Shown: positions 36,302 through 46,510, counted from the first letter of the stretch. The stretch: DNA of 64,000 bases from Pseudodonghicola flavimaris (GCF_030164425.1 NZ_JASNJD010000016.1:1-64000), one strand, 5' to 3'. Translations and numbers: made by a program. The notes: generated by a model from the sequence alone, not told the origin.

Positions 36302-37392
36302 TGCTGCTGGTTCTGGCACTGGGCGCGGCGATCTGGGGGCTGGGCTGGATCATCGGCCTGCCCACCCGGTTGCGCTGGGTCGGGATCGGCCTGCTCTATG
36401 TCGCGGTGCTGGGGCTGCATCTGACCCTGCCGGCGCGCCATCCGTTGCGCCTGGCCACCGGCGAAAGCCCGGCGCTCTGGCTGCTGCTGGGCGGGGCTGC
36501 CGCGCTGGCGCTGATCTATGGCGCCGGGGTTCGGGCGCTGAAACGCCGGGCGCTGGCCCGGGGCAACAGTGCTTCGGATGCCGGGACCGCACCGGGGGCG
36601 GCCGACGTCCCCGCGACGGGCCCCTATGCCGAGGGTGAGATCACCCGCTATGCCCGTCATATCGTGCTGCGTGAACTGGGCGGCCCGGGGCAGACCAGGC
36701 TCAAGACGGCGCGGGTGCTGGTGATCGGGGCCGGCGGGCTCGGCTCTCCGGCGCTGATGTATCTGGCCGCCGCCGGTGTCGGCACCATCGGGGTGATCGA
36801 CGGTGATACTGTCGATGCCTCGAACCTGCAGCGGCAGGTGATCCATACCGAGGCGCGGATCGGCATGCCCAAGGTGTTTTCGGCAGAACTGGCGATGCAG
36901 GCGCTGAACCCGCATGTCCAGGTCCGTCCCTATCACCGGCCGCTGGAGCCGGAGATGGCGCCGGCGCTTTTCGCCGATTACGATCTGATCCTGGACGGCA
37001 CCGACAATTTCGAGACCCGCTATCTGGTCAATCGGGTGGCGGTGGCGCAGGGCAAGCCGCTGGTCTCCGGCGCGCTGGCGCAATGGGAAGGCCAGCTGAG
37101 CGTGTTCGATCCGGCCCATGGCGCCCCCTGCTATCAGTGCATCTTCCCCGAGGCGCCGGCCCCCGGCCTGGCGCCGAGCTGTGCCGAGGCCGGCGTGATC
37201 GCGCCGCTGCCCGGGGTGATCGGCACGATGATGGCGATGGAGGCGATCAAGGTGATTGCCGGCACCGGCGCGCCGCTGCGGGGCGCGATGCTGATCTATG
37301 ACGGGCTTTACGCCGAAACCCGGCGCATCGGGCTGAAACCCCGCCCCGATTGTCCTGTTTGCGGCGGTGTGCATGAGGCCCGGGACGGGTGA
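36301..37392 (+). CDS. Membrane-anchored MoeB/ThiF-family adenylyltransferase
   Basis: A 363-residue E1-like protein. Residues about 1-75 are hydrophobic with two to three membrane helices (LLVLALGAAIWGLGWIIGL, then a LLYVAVLGL helix and a LLLGGAAALALIY helix), followed by a Gly/Ala-rich linker. The ThiF domain starts with YAEGEITRYARHIVLRELGG and has the ATP loop IGAGGLGSPALMYLAAAG, DASNLQRQ, the Cys in PSCAEAGV, and zinc pairs CYQC and CPVC. It would activate a MoaD- or ThiS-like carrier for molybdopterin or thiamine synthesis. The membrane tether is the odd part. Confidence 0.82.
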   Translation: MLLVLALGAAIWGLGWIIGLPTRLRWVGIGLLYVAVLGLHLTLPARHPLRLATGESPALWLLLGGAAALALIYGAGVRALKRRALARGNSASDAGTAPGAADVPATGPYAEGEITRYARHIVLRELGGPGQTRLKTARVLVIGAGGLGSPALMYLAAAGVGTIGVIDGDTVDASNLQRQVIHTEARIGMPKVFSAELAMQALNPHVQVRPYHRPLEPEMAPALFADYDLILDGTDNFETRYLVNRVAVAQGKPLVSGALAQWEGQLSVFDPAHGAPCYQCIFPEAPAPGLAPSCAEAGVIAPLPGVIGTMMAMEAIKVIAGTGAPLRGAMLIYDGLYAETRRIGLKPRPDCPVCGGVHEARDG

Positions 37393-37450
37393 TTGCGCCG
37401 CCGCGAGCGGCGCAAGCCTCCGGCGGGGATATTTGCAGCCGGAAAAAGAC
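37393..37450 (+). repeat. Dispersed intergenic repeat, copy C
   Basis: A perfect nine-base hairpin TTGCGCCGC-CGCGA-GCGGCGCAA (37393-37415) precedes GCCTCCGGCGGGGATATTTG and a purine-rich end. It sits right after the moeB-like stop and may act as its terminator. Confidence 0.7.
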
Positions 37451-37543
37451 CGGTGAAAAATGGCGGGCGGGCGGAGATCGCGGTGGCCTGCCACTGGACC
37501 ATTTCCGGTGGCGCCCCTAGCTTCAGTGTCAAAGGAGATCAAC

Positions 37544-39556
37544 ATGACCAACCCGATCCTCTCTGACTGGACCACCCCCTTTGAAATCGCCCCTTTCGAC
37601 CGCATTTCGGACGAGGATTTCGCCCCGGCGCTGGATCAGGCGCTGGCTGAGCACGATGCCGAGATCAAGGCGATCGCCGCCAACCCGCAGGCGCCGAGCT
37701 TTGTCAATACGATCGAGGCGCTGGAAGGTGCGGGGCGCGATCTGGACAAGGTGCTGTCGGTATTCTTCACCGTCGCGGGTGCCGACAGCACGCCCCGGCG
37801 CGAGGAGCTGCAGCGCGCCTTCTCGCCACGGCTGGCGCAGCACTGGTCGGAGATTTCCGCCAACAAGGCGCTGTTCGCCCGGGTGGCGGAACTCTGGGCG
37901 CGGCGCGACGAGCTGGGGCTGACGCCGGAACAGGCGCGGGTGCTGATGCTGACGCATCGTGGCTTTGTCCGATCCGGCGCGGCGCTGGAGGGGGCGGCGG
38001 AGACGCGGATGAAGGAGATCAAGGCGCGGCTCGCGACCCTGGGTACCGAATTCACCCAGAATCTTCTGGCCGATGAGCGCGATTGGAAGATGGAGCTGAC
38101 GGAAGAGGACCTGGAGGGGCTGCCCGGCTTTGTCGTCGATGCCGCCCGCGCGGCTGGCGCGGAGAAGGGCGTGACCGGTCCGGTGATCACCCTGTCGCGA
38201 TCGCTGATCGTGCCGTTCCTGCAATTCTCGCCCCGCCGCGATCTGCGCGAGACCGCCTATCGCGCCTGGGCGGCGCGCGGCGCCAACGGCGGCAAGACCG
38301 ACAACCGAGGGATCGCGGCAGAGATCCTAAAGCTGCGGGAAGAGCGCGCGCAGCTGCTGGGCTATGAGAATTTCGCGGCCTACAAGCTGGAAACCGAGAT
38401 GGCGAAGACACCGGAGACGGTGAAGGGCCTGCTGATGCAGGTCTGGGGCCCGGCCAGGGCGCGGGCCGAGGCGGATGGCGAGATCCTGACAGGCATGATG
38501 CATGCCGATGGGATCAACGGCGATCTGGAGCCCTGGGACTGGCGCTATTACGCGGAGAAACGGCGCAAGGCGGAGTATGACCTCGATGAGGCGGAGCTGA
38601 AGCCCTACCTGCAGCTCGACAGGATGCGCGAGGCGGCTTTCGCCTGCGCCAGCCGCCTGTTCGGGCTGGAGTTCGAACCGCTGGACGTGCCGCTCTATCA
38701 TCCCGACTGCCTGGCCTGGAACGTGACCCGGAACGGTCAGCATCTGGCGGTGTTCATCGGGGATTATTTCGCCCGCGGCTCGAAACGTTCGGGTGCCTGG
38801 TGTTCGGCGATGCGCAGCCAGGCGAAATACCCCGAGGTGCAGACGCCGGTGGTGATCAACGTGTGCAATTTCGCCAAATCGACGCCGGCGCTGCTGTCCT
38901 ATGACGATGCGCGCACGCTGTTCCACGAATTCGGCCATGCGCTGCACCAGATGCTGTCGAATGTGACCTATGAGAGCATCTCCGGCACCTCGGTGGCGCG
39001 TGATTTCGTCGAACTGCCCAGCCAGCTTTACGAACATTGGCTGGAGGTGCCCGAGGTGCTGAGCGAATTCGCCACCCATGTGGAGACCGGCGCGCCGATG
39101 CCCGAGGCGATGCGCGACAAGGTGCTGAAGGCGGCGACCTATGACATGGGGTTCCAGACGGTGGAATATGTCGCCTCCGCCCTGGTCGATCTGGCGTTCC
39201 ATGACGGCCCGGCACCCAGCGATCCGATGGCGAAACAGGCCGAGGTTCTGGCCGATCTGGGCATGCCCCATGCCATCGGCATGCGCCACGCGACGCCGCA
39301 ATTCGCCCATGTCTTCTCCGGCGATGGATACAGCTCGGGTTACTACAGCTACATGTGGTCCGAGGTGATGGATGCCGATGCCTTCGCCGCCTTCGAGGAA
39401 GCCGGCGGCGCCTTCGATCCGGAGCGCGCCCGTGCTCTGGCGGAGAACATCCTGTCGAAGGGCGGCTCGGACGAACCGGAGGCGCTCTATACCGCCTTCC
39501 GCGGCCGGTTGCCGGGGGTCGAGGCGCTGCTGAAGGGCCGCGGCCTGGCGGCCTGA
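37544..39556 (+). CDS. M3 family peptidyl-dipeptidase (Dcp/oligopeptidase A-like)
   Basis: A 670-residue zinc metallopeptidase. The HExxH zinc site is LFHEFGHALH (His461, Glu462, His465), followed by the ligand-bearing DFVELPSQLYEHW. The N terminus (ILSDWTTPFEIAPFDRISDEDFAPAL) and length fit peptidyl-dipeptidase Dcp and oligopeptidase A. It is cytoplasmic, with no signal peptide, and should degrade short peptides. The ATG at 37544 follows AAAGGAG; an in-frame upstream extension lies over the repeat region and is rejected. A strong hairpin terminator ends the gene. Confidence 0.92.
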   Translation: MTNPILSDWTTPFEIAPFDRISDEDFAPALDQALAEHDAEIKAIAANPQAPSFVNTIEALEGAGRDLDKVLSVFFTVAGADSTPRREELQRAFSPRLAQHWSEISANKALFARVAELWARRDELGLTPEQARVLMLTHRGFVRSGAALEGAAETRMKEIKARLATLGTEFTQNLLADERDWKMELTEEDLEGLPGFVVDAARAAGAEKGVTGPVITLSRSLIVPFLQFSPRRDLRETAYRAWAARGANGGKTDNRGIAAEILKLREERAQLLGYENFAAYKLETEMAKTPETVKGLLMQVWGPARARAEADGEILTGMMHADGINGDLEPWDWRYYAEKRRKAEYDLDEAELKPYLQLDRMREAAFACASRLFGLEFEPLDVPLYHPDCLAWNVTRNGQHLAVFIGDYFARGSKRSGAWCSAMRSQAKYPEVQTPVVINVCNFAKSTPALLSYDDARTLFHEFGHALHQMLSNVTYESISGTSVARDFVELPSQLYEHWLEVPEVLSEFATHVETGAPMPEAMRDKVLKAATYDMGFQTVEYVASALVDLAFHDGPAPSDPMAKQAEVLADLGMPHAIGMRHATPQFAHVFSGDGYSSGYYSYMWSEVMDADAFAAFEEAGGAFDPERARALAENILSKGGSDEPEALYTAFRGRLPGVEALLKGRGLAA

Positions 39557-39568
39557 GCCGGGAAAGGG

Positions 39569-39619
39569 ATTGCGCCTGCGGCGCAAGCCTCCGGCGGGAG
39601 TATTTGGACAGAGAAGAAG
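39569..39619 (+). repeat. Dispersed intergenic repeat, copy D
   Basis: TTGCGCC-TGC-GGCGCAA hairpin (39570-39586), then GCCTCCGGCGGGAG, TATTTGGACAG and AGAAGAAG. It is the closest relative of copy C and lies 13 bases after the M3 peptidase stop. Confidence 0.75.
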
Positions 39620-39649
39620 CCCGGAGCGATGGTGCACGCCCCGGGTTTT
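39620..39649 (+). terminator. Rho-independent terminator of the M3 peptidase gene
   Basis: CCCGGAGCG (39620-39628) pairs with CGCCCCGGG (39637-39645), one mismatch, around an eight-base loop, and TTTT follows. It sits exactly between two opposed copies of the dispersed repeat. Confidence 0.8.
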
Positions 39650-39662
39650 CTCGTCAGGCCGG

Positions 39663-39705
39663 TATCTTCTTCTCTGCAAAAATACTCAAACGCCGCCGTC
39701 TGGTC
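39663..39705 (-). repeat. Dispersed intergenic repeat, copy E (inverted)
   Basis: The minus strand reads GGCGGCGTTTGAGTATTTTT followed by GCAGAGAAGAAG, the same core as copies B, D and F in opposite orientation. It serves the 3' end of the hydroxyacid reductase gene. Confidence 0.72.
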
Positions 39706-39713
39706 CGGGCGGG

Positions 39714-40652
39714 TCAGTAGCCCAGAGAGCGGTCCACCAGATGCAGGAGCGGCTCTCCCGCCTCGCCGCGACGGATATTCTCGGCGATGACCTCGGAGGC
39801 GGTGATGGCGCGGGTTTCCGAGGCGATATGCGGGGTGACCGTCACCTTCGGGTTGGCCCAATAGGGGTCCTCCGGTGGCAGCGGTTCGATGCGGAAGGCG
39901 TCCAGCGTGGCATGGCGGATATGGCCGCTGTCGAGGGCCGCGAGCAGGGCGGCGTCGTCGATCAGCGCGCCGCGACCGGGGTTCAGCACCACGGCGCCCT
40001 CTGGCAGCGCCGCCAGGGTGTCGGCGTTCAAGATGTCGCGGGTGGCGGCGGTGTCGGGCAGCAGCAGCACCAGGATGTCGGCGACGGTCAGCGCCTGCAG
40101 CAGGCCGGCGTCGCCGGACAGGCAGCTGAGCCCGGCCACGGATTTCTGGCTGCGGCTCCAGCCGGTGACCGGGAAGCCGAGCGCGGCGAGGGCTAGGCCG
40201 GCGGCGGTTCCCAGCGTGCCGAGGCCCAGGATCGTCACCCGGCGCTCCTGCGCCAGCGGCGGGGCGACCGGGTCCCAGGTGCCGGTCTGGCCGAGGATAT
40301 GGGCATCCATCCCCAGGTGGTGGCGCAGCACATGGCCGGTGACCCATTCGGTCATCCCCTGGGTCAGCCCGTGATCGACCATGCGTGCCAGCGGCACGGT
40401 CAGTGTGGGGTTGTCGATGATCGTCTCGATCCCGGCCCAGAGGCTGAGAACCGCCTTCAGCCGGGGGTGTTGCGAGAAGTCGTGATCGGTGGCGCCGCCG
40501 GGGGCATAGATCATGTAATCGACCTCCGCCGCCGGGATATCCTCGGCCAGGTGGATGTCGTCGAGGCCGGCGGCCGCGAAGGCGCGGGTCAGGGGTGCCT
40601 GATACTCGGCCCAGCGTTTCGGGGTGGAGTGGAAGAGTACATTGGTCGTCAT
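39714..40652 (-). CDS. Glyoxylate/hydroxypyruvate reductase A-like 2-hydroxyacid dehydrogenase
   Basis: A 312-residue NAD(P)H-dependent reductase of the GhrA branch. The nucleotide-binding loop is LGLGTLGTAAGLALAALGF near residue 142. LNPGRGALIDDAALLAALDSGHI contains the family arginine region, and the late TVTPHIAS supplies the catalytic histidine. It should reduce glyoxylate or hydroxypyruvate. The start at 40652 matches the TNVLFHSTPKRWAEY family beginning; the longer frame reaches towards rodA. It ends beside repeat copy E. Confidence 0.87.
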   Translation of the reverse strand: MTTNVLFHSTPKRWAEYQAPLTRAFAAAGLDDIHLAEDIPAAEVDYMIYAPGGATDHDFSQHPRLKAVLSLWAGIETIIDNPTLTVPLARMVDHGLTQGMTEWVTGHVLRHHLGMDAHILGQTGTWDPVAPPLAQERRVTILGLGTLGTAAGLALAALGFPVTGWSRSQKSVAGLSCLSGDAGLLQALTVADILVLLLPDTAATRDILNADTLAALPEGAVVLNPGRGALIDDAALLAALDSGHIRHATLDAFRIEPLPPEDPYWANPKVTVTPHIASETRAITASEVIAENIRRGEAGEPLLHLVDRSLGY

Positions 40653-40668
40653 GGGGCCTTCTTCGGGT

Positions 40669-41808
40669 CTATCTGGGGCGGTGGACATGGGCGCTTTGCA
40701 CGATGCCGAAGGCGGCCATCAGCACCAGCATGGCCGAGCCGCCATAGCTGACCATCGGCAGCGGCACCCCCACCACCGGCGCCAGCCCCATCACCATCGA
40801 CATGTTGACGGCGAAGAACAGGAAGAAGGTGATGGCGATGCCCAGCGTCGCCAGAGACGAAAACCGGTCTCGGGCGGAAATCGCGGTGGCGATGCAGAAG
40901 ACGATGATCAGCGCGTAAAGCGTCAGCAGCGAGATGCCGCCGATGAAGCCGAATTCCTCGGCGAGGGTGGTGAAGATGAAGTCGGTATGCTTCTCGGGCA
41001 GGAAGTTCAGCCGAGACTGGGTTCCCTGCATGAACCCGCGCCCGGCCCAGCCGCCCGATCCCAGCGCGATCTTCGACTGGGTGATGTGATAGCCGGCGCC
41101 CAGCGGATCGCTGCCCGGGTCGAGAAAGGTGTCGATGCGGCGGTACTGGTAGTCCTTGATCAACTGCCAGGGGGTGCCGCGGGATTCGAAGACCGCCGTC
41201 ACCAGGCCGATGCCGGCGGCGATCACCGCTGCGAAATAGGCCCAGTGGACGCCGGCCAGGAACATCACCCCGCCGCCGGCGGCCAGCAGCAGGATCGAGG
41301 TACCCAGATCGGGCTGTTTCAGCACCAGGGCGGTGGGCAGCAGGATCAGGATCACCGGCACCAGCACCCAGAACGGGCGCGAGGTCTTCTGCGCGGGCAG
41401 CCAGTCGTAATAGGCGGCCAGCATCATCACCAGGGTGATCTTGGTCAGCTCGGAGGGCTGCAGCCGCATGAAGCCGAGATCGATCCAGCGCTGCGCCCCC
41501 ATGCCGACCGATCCGAACAGTTCCACCGCGATCAGCAGCAGCACGGACAGCCCATAGGCCAGGGCGGCCATGTTGCGCCAGAACCAGATCGGCACCATGG
41601 CGATCGACAGCATCGCCGCCATGCCGAGCGCGAAGCGCTTGATCTGCGGTTCCGCCCAGGGCGTGAAGGAGCCGCCGGCGACGGAGTAGAGCATCAGAAC
41701 GCCGACGCCAGCAACCGAGATCAGCAGCAGCGTCAGCGGCCAGTTCAGATAGAGGATCTTGCGGAAACCGGTCGGTGTCGATTTGACGGCATATTCGAGA
41801 TAGCTCAT
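40669..41808 (-). CDS. rodA: Rod-shape-determining SEDS glycosyltransferase RodA
   Basis: A 379-residue SEDS-family membrane protein with about ten helices. It polymerises lipid II for sidewall growth with its partner PBP2. Characteristic parts are NWPLTLLLISVAGVGVLMLYS near the N terminus, ELTKITLVMMLAAYY, and the AGRGFMQGTQSRLNFLPEKHTDFIF loop with the catalytic region. Its ATG overlaps the mrdA stop by four bases. It is the last gene of the mreBCD-mrdA-rodA operon. Confidence 0.95.
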   Translation of the reverse strand: MSYLEYAVKSTPTGFRKILYLNWPLTLLLISVAGVGVLMLYSVAGGSFTPWAEPQIKRFALGMAAMLSIAMVPIWFWRNMAALAYGLSVLLLIAVELFGSVGMGAQRWIDLGFMRLQPSELTKITLVMMLAAYYDWLPAQKTSRPFWVLVPVILILLPTALVLKQPDLGTSILLLAAGGGVMFLAGVHWAYFAAVIAAGIGLVTAVFESRGTPWQLIKDYQYRRIDTFLDPGSDPLGAGYHITQSKIALGSGGWAGRGFMQGTQSRLNFLPEKHTDFIFTTLAEEFGFIGGISLLTLYALIIVFCIATAISARDRFSSLATLGIAITFFLFFAVNMSMVMGLAPVVGVPLPMVSYGGSAMLVLMAAFGIVQSAHVHRPR

Positions 41809-43748
41809 GCGCGGCCGCTCCCCTCGGTATCGCGGCGCAGCTTCTCGCGGTGCAGCCGCTCCTGCAGCGCCTTGACGCGGTCGCGGTCCTTGGCGGGATA
41901 GGCGGTCAGGGGCGGGGTGTCACCATAGAGCGCCTGCAGCAGGATATCGCGGGCCACCGGCGCCGCGGCGCTGGAGCCGCCGCCGCCGTGTTCGATCACC
42001 ACTGAGACCGCATAGCGCGGCTTGTCATAGGGGGCGAAGCAGACGAACAGCGCGTGGTCGCGGCGTTCCCAGGGCAGGTCCTCGTTCCGGGTCACTCCGG
42101 CGGCGCGTTCGGCGGCGGTGATGTTGCGCACCTGGCTGGTGCCAGTCTTACCGGCCATGCGGAAGGCGTCCTCGATGATGCGGCTGCCATAGGCGGTGCC
42201 GCGCCGGTCGTTGGAGACCGCGTACATCGCCCGCCGGATGGTGCGCATGTTGGTCTCGTTCATCTCCAGCGGCTCGCCGGCACCGGAAGGCTGCTCGATG
42301 CCGTCGATGGATTTGATCAGCCGCGGCGTGACCGTGCGCCCGGTGGCGATCCGTGCCGTCATCACCGCCAGCTGCAGCGGCGAGGCCAGCATGTAGCCCT
42401 GGCCGATGGAGGCGTTGGCAGTGTCGCCGATCAGCCAGTCCTGGCCATGAACCCGCTGTTTCCAGTCGCGGTCCGGTGCCAGCCCGCGGGCCACCGCCGA
42501 CAGCGGCAGATCGTGGCGCACGCCGATGCCGAAGCGCTGTGCCATGGCAGAGATCTTGTCGATCCCCACCTTCAGAGCGAGATCGTAGTAATAGACGTCA
42601 CAGCTCTGTTTCAGCGAAGTCTGCAGGTCGACGTGGCCGTGGCCGCCGCGCCGCCAGCAGTGGAACCGCCGGCCCGAGACCTCCAGATAGCCGGGGCAAT
42701 AGACGGTGTCGTCGGGGCCGATCAGCCCGTCTTCCAGCGCCGCCATGGCGGTGATCATCTTGAAGGTGGAGCCGGGGGGATATACCCCCTGCACCGATTT
42801 CGAGGCCAGCGGGCGATAGGGGTCTTCGAGCAGACCGCGGTAATCGGCGACGGAAATGCCGCGCACGAAGAGGTTGGGATCGAAGCTGGGCGAGGACCCC
42901 ATGGCCCGCAGATCGCCGGTTTCGCAGTCCAGCACCACGGCGCTGGCGCTGTCCTGGCCCAGCCGGGCCTGAATATAGGCCTGCAGTTCGGCATCGACGG
43001 TCAGCTGCAGATCGGCGCCGGGCTGACCTTCGCGGCGGTCGAGCTCGCGCATCACGCGGCCGGTGGCGTTGACCTCGACCCGTTTGGCGCCGGCCTTGCC
43101 GCGCAGCATGTCCTCGCGCTTGGCCTCCAGCCCGACCTTGCCGATCTGGAACCGCGGGATGCGCAGCACCGGCTCGGGGTCTTCCATCTTGCTGAGGTCG
43201 TAATCGCTGACCGGGCCGACATAGCCGATCACATTGGCGAAATCGGCGCCGCGTGGATAGACCCGGGTCAGGCCGACCTCCGGGGTGATGCCGGGCAGGG
43301 CGGGAGCGTTGACCGCGACCTTGGAGATATCGTTCCAGTCGATCTGATCGGCCAGGGTGACCGGCAGGAAAGGCGGGCTGCGGCGCATTTCGTTCTGGGC
43401 GCGGTCCAGATCCTCGGGGTCGAGCTCGATCAGTTCCGAGAGATTCTGTAGCACCTGATCGACGTCGCCGGCATCCTCGCGCACGATGACGATTCGGTAG
43501 CTGGGCGAATTCTGCGCCAGCACGTTGCCGTTGCGGTCGAAGATCTTGCCACGGGTCGGCGGGATCAGGCGGATGTTGATCCGGTTTTCCTCGGCCAGCA
43601 GGCGGAACTGATCGGCCTGATCGACCTGCAGATAGCGCATCCGCATCGCCAGCCCGCCGGCAAAGGCCAGCTGAACCCCGCCCAGCAGCAGTGCCCGCCG
43701 GGTCGACACCCGGTTCAGCATCATCAGTTCCCGGGGATTGCGTCTCAT
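41805..43748 (-). CDS. mrdA: Penicillin-binding protein 2 (elongation transpeptidase)
   Basis: A 647-residue class B PBP with a short N-terminal membrane anchor (RALLLGGVQLAFAGGLAMRM), a dimerisation domain, and a transpeptidase domain. The active-site motif is PPGSTFKM (Ser327), with KTGTSQV as the third motif. It crosslinks peptidoglycan during elongation together with RodA. The ATG at 43748 overlaps the mreD stop; longer frames upstream only shadow mreD. Confidence 0.95.
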   Translation of the reverse strand: MRRNPRELMMLNRVSTRRALLLGGVQLAFAGGLAMRMRYLQVDQADQFRLLAEENRINIRLIPPTRGKIFDRNGNVLAQNSPSYRIVIVREDAGDVDQVLQNLSELIELDPEDLDRAQNEMRRSPPFLPVTLADQIDWNDISKVAVNAPALPGITPEVGLTRVYPRGADFANVIGYVGPVSDYDLSKMEDPEPVLRIPRFQIGKVGLEAKREDMLRGKAGAKRVEVNATGRVMRELDRREGQPGADLQLTVDAELQAYIQARLGQDSASAVVLDCETGDLRAMGSSPSFDPNLFVRGISVADYRGLLEDPYRPLASKSVQGVYPPGSTFKMITAMAALEDGLIGPDDTVYCPGYLEVSGRRFHCWRRGGHGHVDLQTSLKQSCDVYYYDLALKVGIDKISAMAQRFGIGVRHDLPLSAVARGLAPDRDWKQRVHGQDWLIGDTANASIGQGYMLASPLQLAVMTARIATGRTVTPRLIKSIDGIEQPSGAGEPLEMNETNMRTIRRAMYAVSNDRRGTAYGSRIIEDAFRMAGKTGTSQVRNITAAERAAGVTRNEDLPWERRDHALFVCFAPYDKPRYAVSVVIEHGGGGSSAAAPVARDILLQALYGDTPPLTAYPAKDRDRVKALQERLHREKLRRDTEGSGRA

Positions 43749-44284
43749 GCGCGGCCTCCCATGGCTTCGATGTCGGCGGGGGTGAGTTTGCGCACGCCCA
43801 GCACCGATTGCGTGACCAGCACCACCAGCGGATAGGCCAGCATGGTCATCACCATCTGGATCAGGCTGAGGCTGAGCTGCGCCTGCTGCACCGCGAAGAC
43901 GGCCAGCACCATGCGGTTGAGAACGGTGATCGACAGCAGCGTCAGGCAGACCGCCAGCCATTCGGCGACGAAGCTGGCGCCGCGCAGCGCGGCGGCGCGG
44001 TTCTTCAGGTATTCGCTGCCCAGCACCACCAGCAGCGCCATCAGCCCGGGCGGGCGCTGGAACAGCAAATCGGCGGTCAGCATGATGCCGGCGATGATCA
44101 GCATGGGGGCGTAATCCGGCCGCCGCAGGCTCCAGGCGAAGGCGAAGGCGATCAGGAAATCCGGCGGTGCCCAGCGGCGCGGCACGGTGTCGAGCGGCAG
44201 CAGGTGGAAGTAGATGATCAGCAGCCCCAGCCCGAGGAAGGCGGCCCGCATCAGCCACAGCCGGGAGGCGGAGAAATTAGCCAT
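43745..44284 (-). CDS. mreD: Rod-shape-determining protein MreD
   Basis: A 179-residue integral membrane protein with five or six helices. The start ATG at 44284 lies inside the last codons of mreC (eight-base overlap) and gives the family-typical short N terminus ANFSASRLWLMRAAFLGLGL, with PPDFLIAFAFAWSLRRPDY following. MreD links MreC, RodA and PBP2 in the elongasome. The alphaproteobacterial form is poorly conserved, so the call relies partly on operon order. Confidence 0.88.
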   Translation of the reverse strand: MANFSASRLWLMRAAFLGLGLLIIYFHLLPLDTVPRRWAPPDFLIAFAFAWSLRRPDYAPMLIIAGIMLTADLLFQRPPGLMALLVVLGSEYLKNRAAALRGASFVAEWLAVCLTLLSITVLNRMVLAVFAVQQAQLSLSLIQMVMTMLAYPLVVLVTQSVLGVRKLTPADIEAMGGRA

Positions 44285-45212
44285 CGACGCCGGGCTCCGC
44301 TGGGCTCTGGGCGGCGGCATCGGGTGCGGCATCGGGTTGGGCGACGGCCGCGCCGTCGGGCCGCACCACATCGCCGGGATCGGTTACCGTCTCGGTGCCG
44401 TGGTGGCGCAGCACCCGCAGGAATTCCAGCCGCTCGTAATCGGCGGCCAGCCGCACTCGCAGCCGGCCGCTGGGGTCGGCGGCAACCTGGCCGATCAGCA
44501 GGCCGGCGGGAAACACGCCGCCGTCGCCGGAGGTGATCACCCGGTCGCCGGGGCGGACCAGGTCGGGGTTTTCCAGAAAGTCGATCAGCGGCGCGGCGGT
44601 GTTGTTGCCGGTGATCAGCGCGGTCTGGCGCGACGGCTGGATGATTGCCGGGATCGAACTGGAGGCATCGGTCAGCAGGATCACCCGGGCGGTGTTCTCT
44701 CCGGTGCCGGAGATGCGGCCGACCAGCCCGATGCCATCCATTGCCGCCCAGCCGTCGCGGATGCCGTCACGGGCGCCGACGTTCAGCAGCACAGATTGCC
44801 GGAAGGGCGAGCCTGAATCGGCCAGCACCACGCCGGTGATATAGGTCAGCCGCGGGTCGAGCCGGACGTTGTTGAGATCGAGCAGGCGGGCGTTTTCCTG
44901 CTCCAGCTGCAGTGCCGCCTCTTTCCAGGCCTTCATCTGGCGCAGCTCGCGGCGCAGCTCCTGATTCTGTTCGGCCAGCCGGCGATAGCTCTGGAAATCG
45001 CGCAGCAGGTTGATGGCGCCGGTGACCGGGGCCATCGCCCAGTCCATTGACGGCACCACCCGGTCGACCACCTGGGCGCGGAACCGTTCGACGCGGGGGC
45101 TGTCGATCCGCCAGACCAGGAAGATGCCGATCAGGCAAAGGACCAGGATCCCCAGCACCAGCCGGCGCAAAGGGGCCGCGTAATCGTCGCGTTGTGACCG
45201 GTCTTTCGCCAA
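44277..45212 (-). CDS. mreC: Rod-shape-determining protein MreC
   Basis: A 311-residue protein with a single N-terminal membrane helix (LVLGILVLCLIGIFLVW), a coiled-coil (about residues 65-105, rich in QNQELRRELRQMKAWKE) and a beta-barrel periplasmic domain (VGARDGIRDGWAAMDG, RVITSGDGGVFPAGLLIG). It scaffolds the elongasome by binding PBP2. The Pro/Ala-rich tail is variable in the family. It lies 59 bases after mreB. Confidence 0.94.
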   Translation of the reverse strand: MAKDRSQRDDYAAPLRRLVLGILVLCLIGIFLVWRIDSPRVERFRAQVVDRVVPSMDWAMAPVTGAINLLRDFQSYRRLAEQNQELRRELRQMKAWKEAALQLEQENARLLDLNNVRLDPRLTYITGVVLADSGSPFRQSVLLNVGARDGIRDGWAAMDGIGLVGRISGTGENTARVILLTDASSSIPAIIQPSRQTALITGNNTAAPLIDFLENPDLVRPGDRVITSGDGGVFPAGLLIGQVAADPSGRLRVRLAADYERLEFLRVLRHHGTETVTDPGDVVRPDGAAVAQPDAAPDAAAQSPAEPGVDG

Positions 45213-45271
45213 TGGCTTCCTTCCGTCACGCCGGGCAACGGCGCCCGGCCGGCGTCACAAATCGGCGCCGC

Positions 45272-46333
<1,062 letters not shown>

Positions 46334-46469
46334 CTAAGATACTGCAAATTTGTCCCGCGACTCTGATGACCGCTTGACTTTCGCCTTATATGCGGCAGCG
46401 GCTGTGGGCGAAAGGGTGGAATCCGGCGGGGCGCGCGTTTTCGCCGGCGGGGCGCGCGGGCGGCCGCGG

Positions 46470-46510
46470 CAGGTGCGTCCGGCGGGAGTATTTGGGCAGA
46501 GAAGAAGCGG
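46470..46510 (+). repeat. Dispersed intergenic repeat, copy F
   Basis: GTCCGGCGGGAGTATTTGG followed by GCAGAGAAGAAG, matching copies B and D. Upstream GC-rich bases could form a hairpin as in the other copies, though less cleanly. Confidence 0.7.

Noticed and set aside
41805-44258. PBP2 with a 170-residue N-terminal extension
   Set aside because: The extension is the off-frame reading of mreD. The ATG at 43748 gives the normal PBP2 start and a four-base overlap with mreD.
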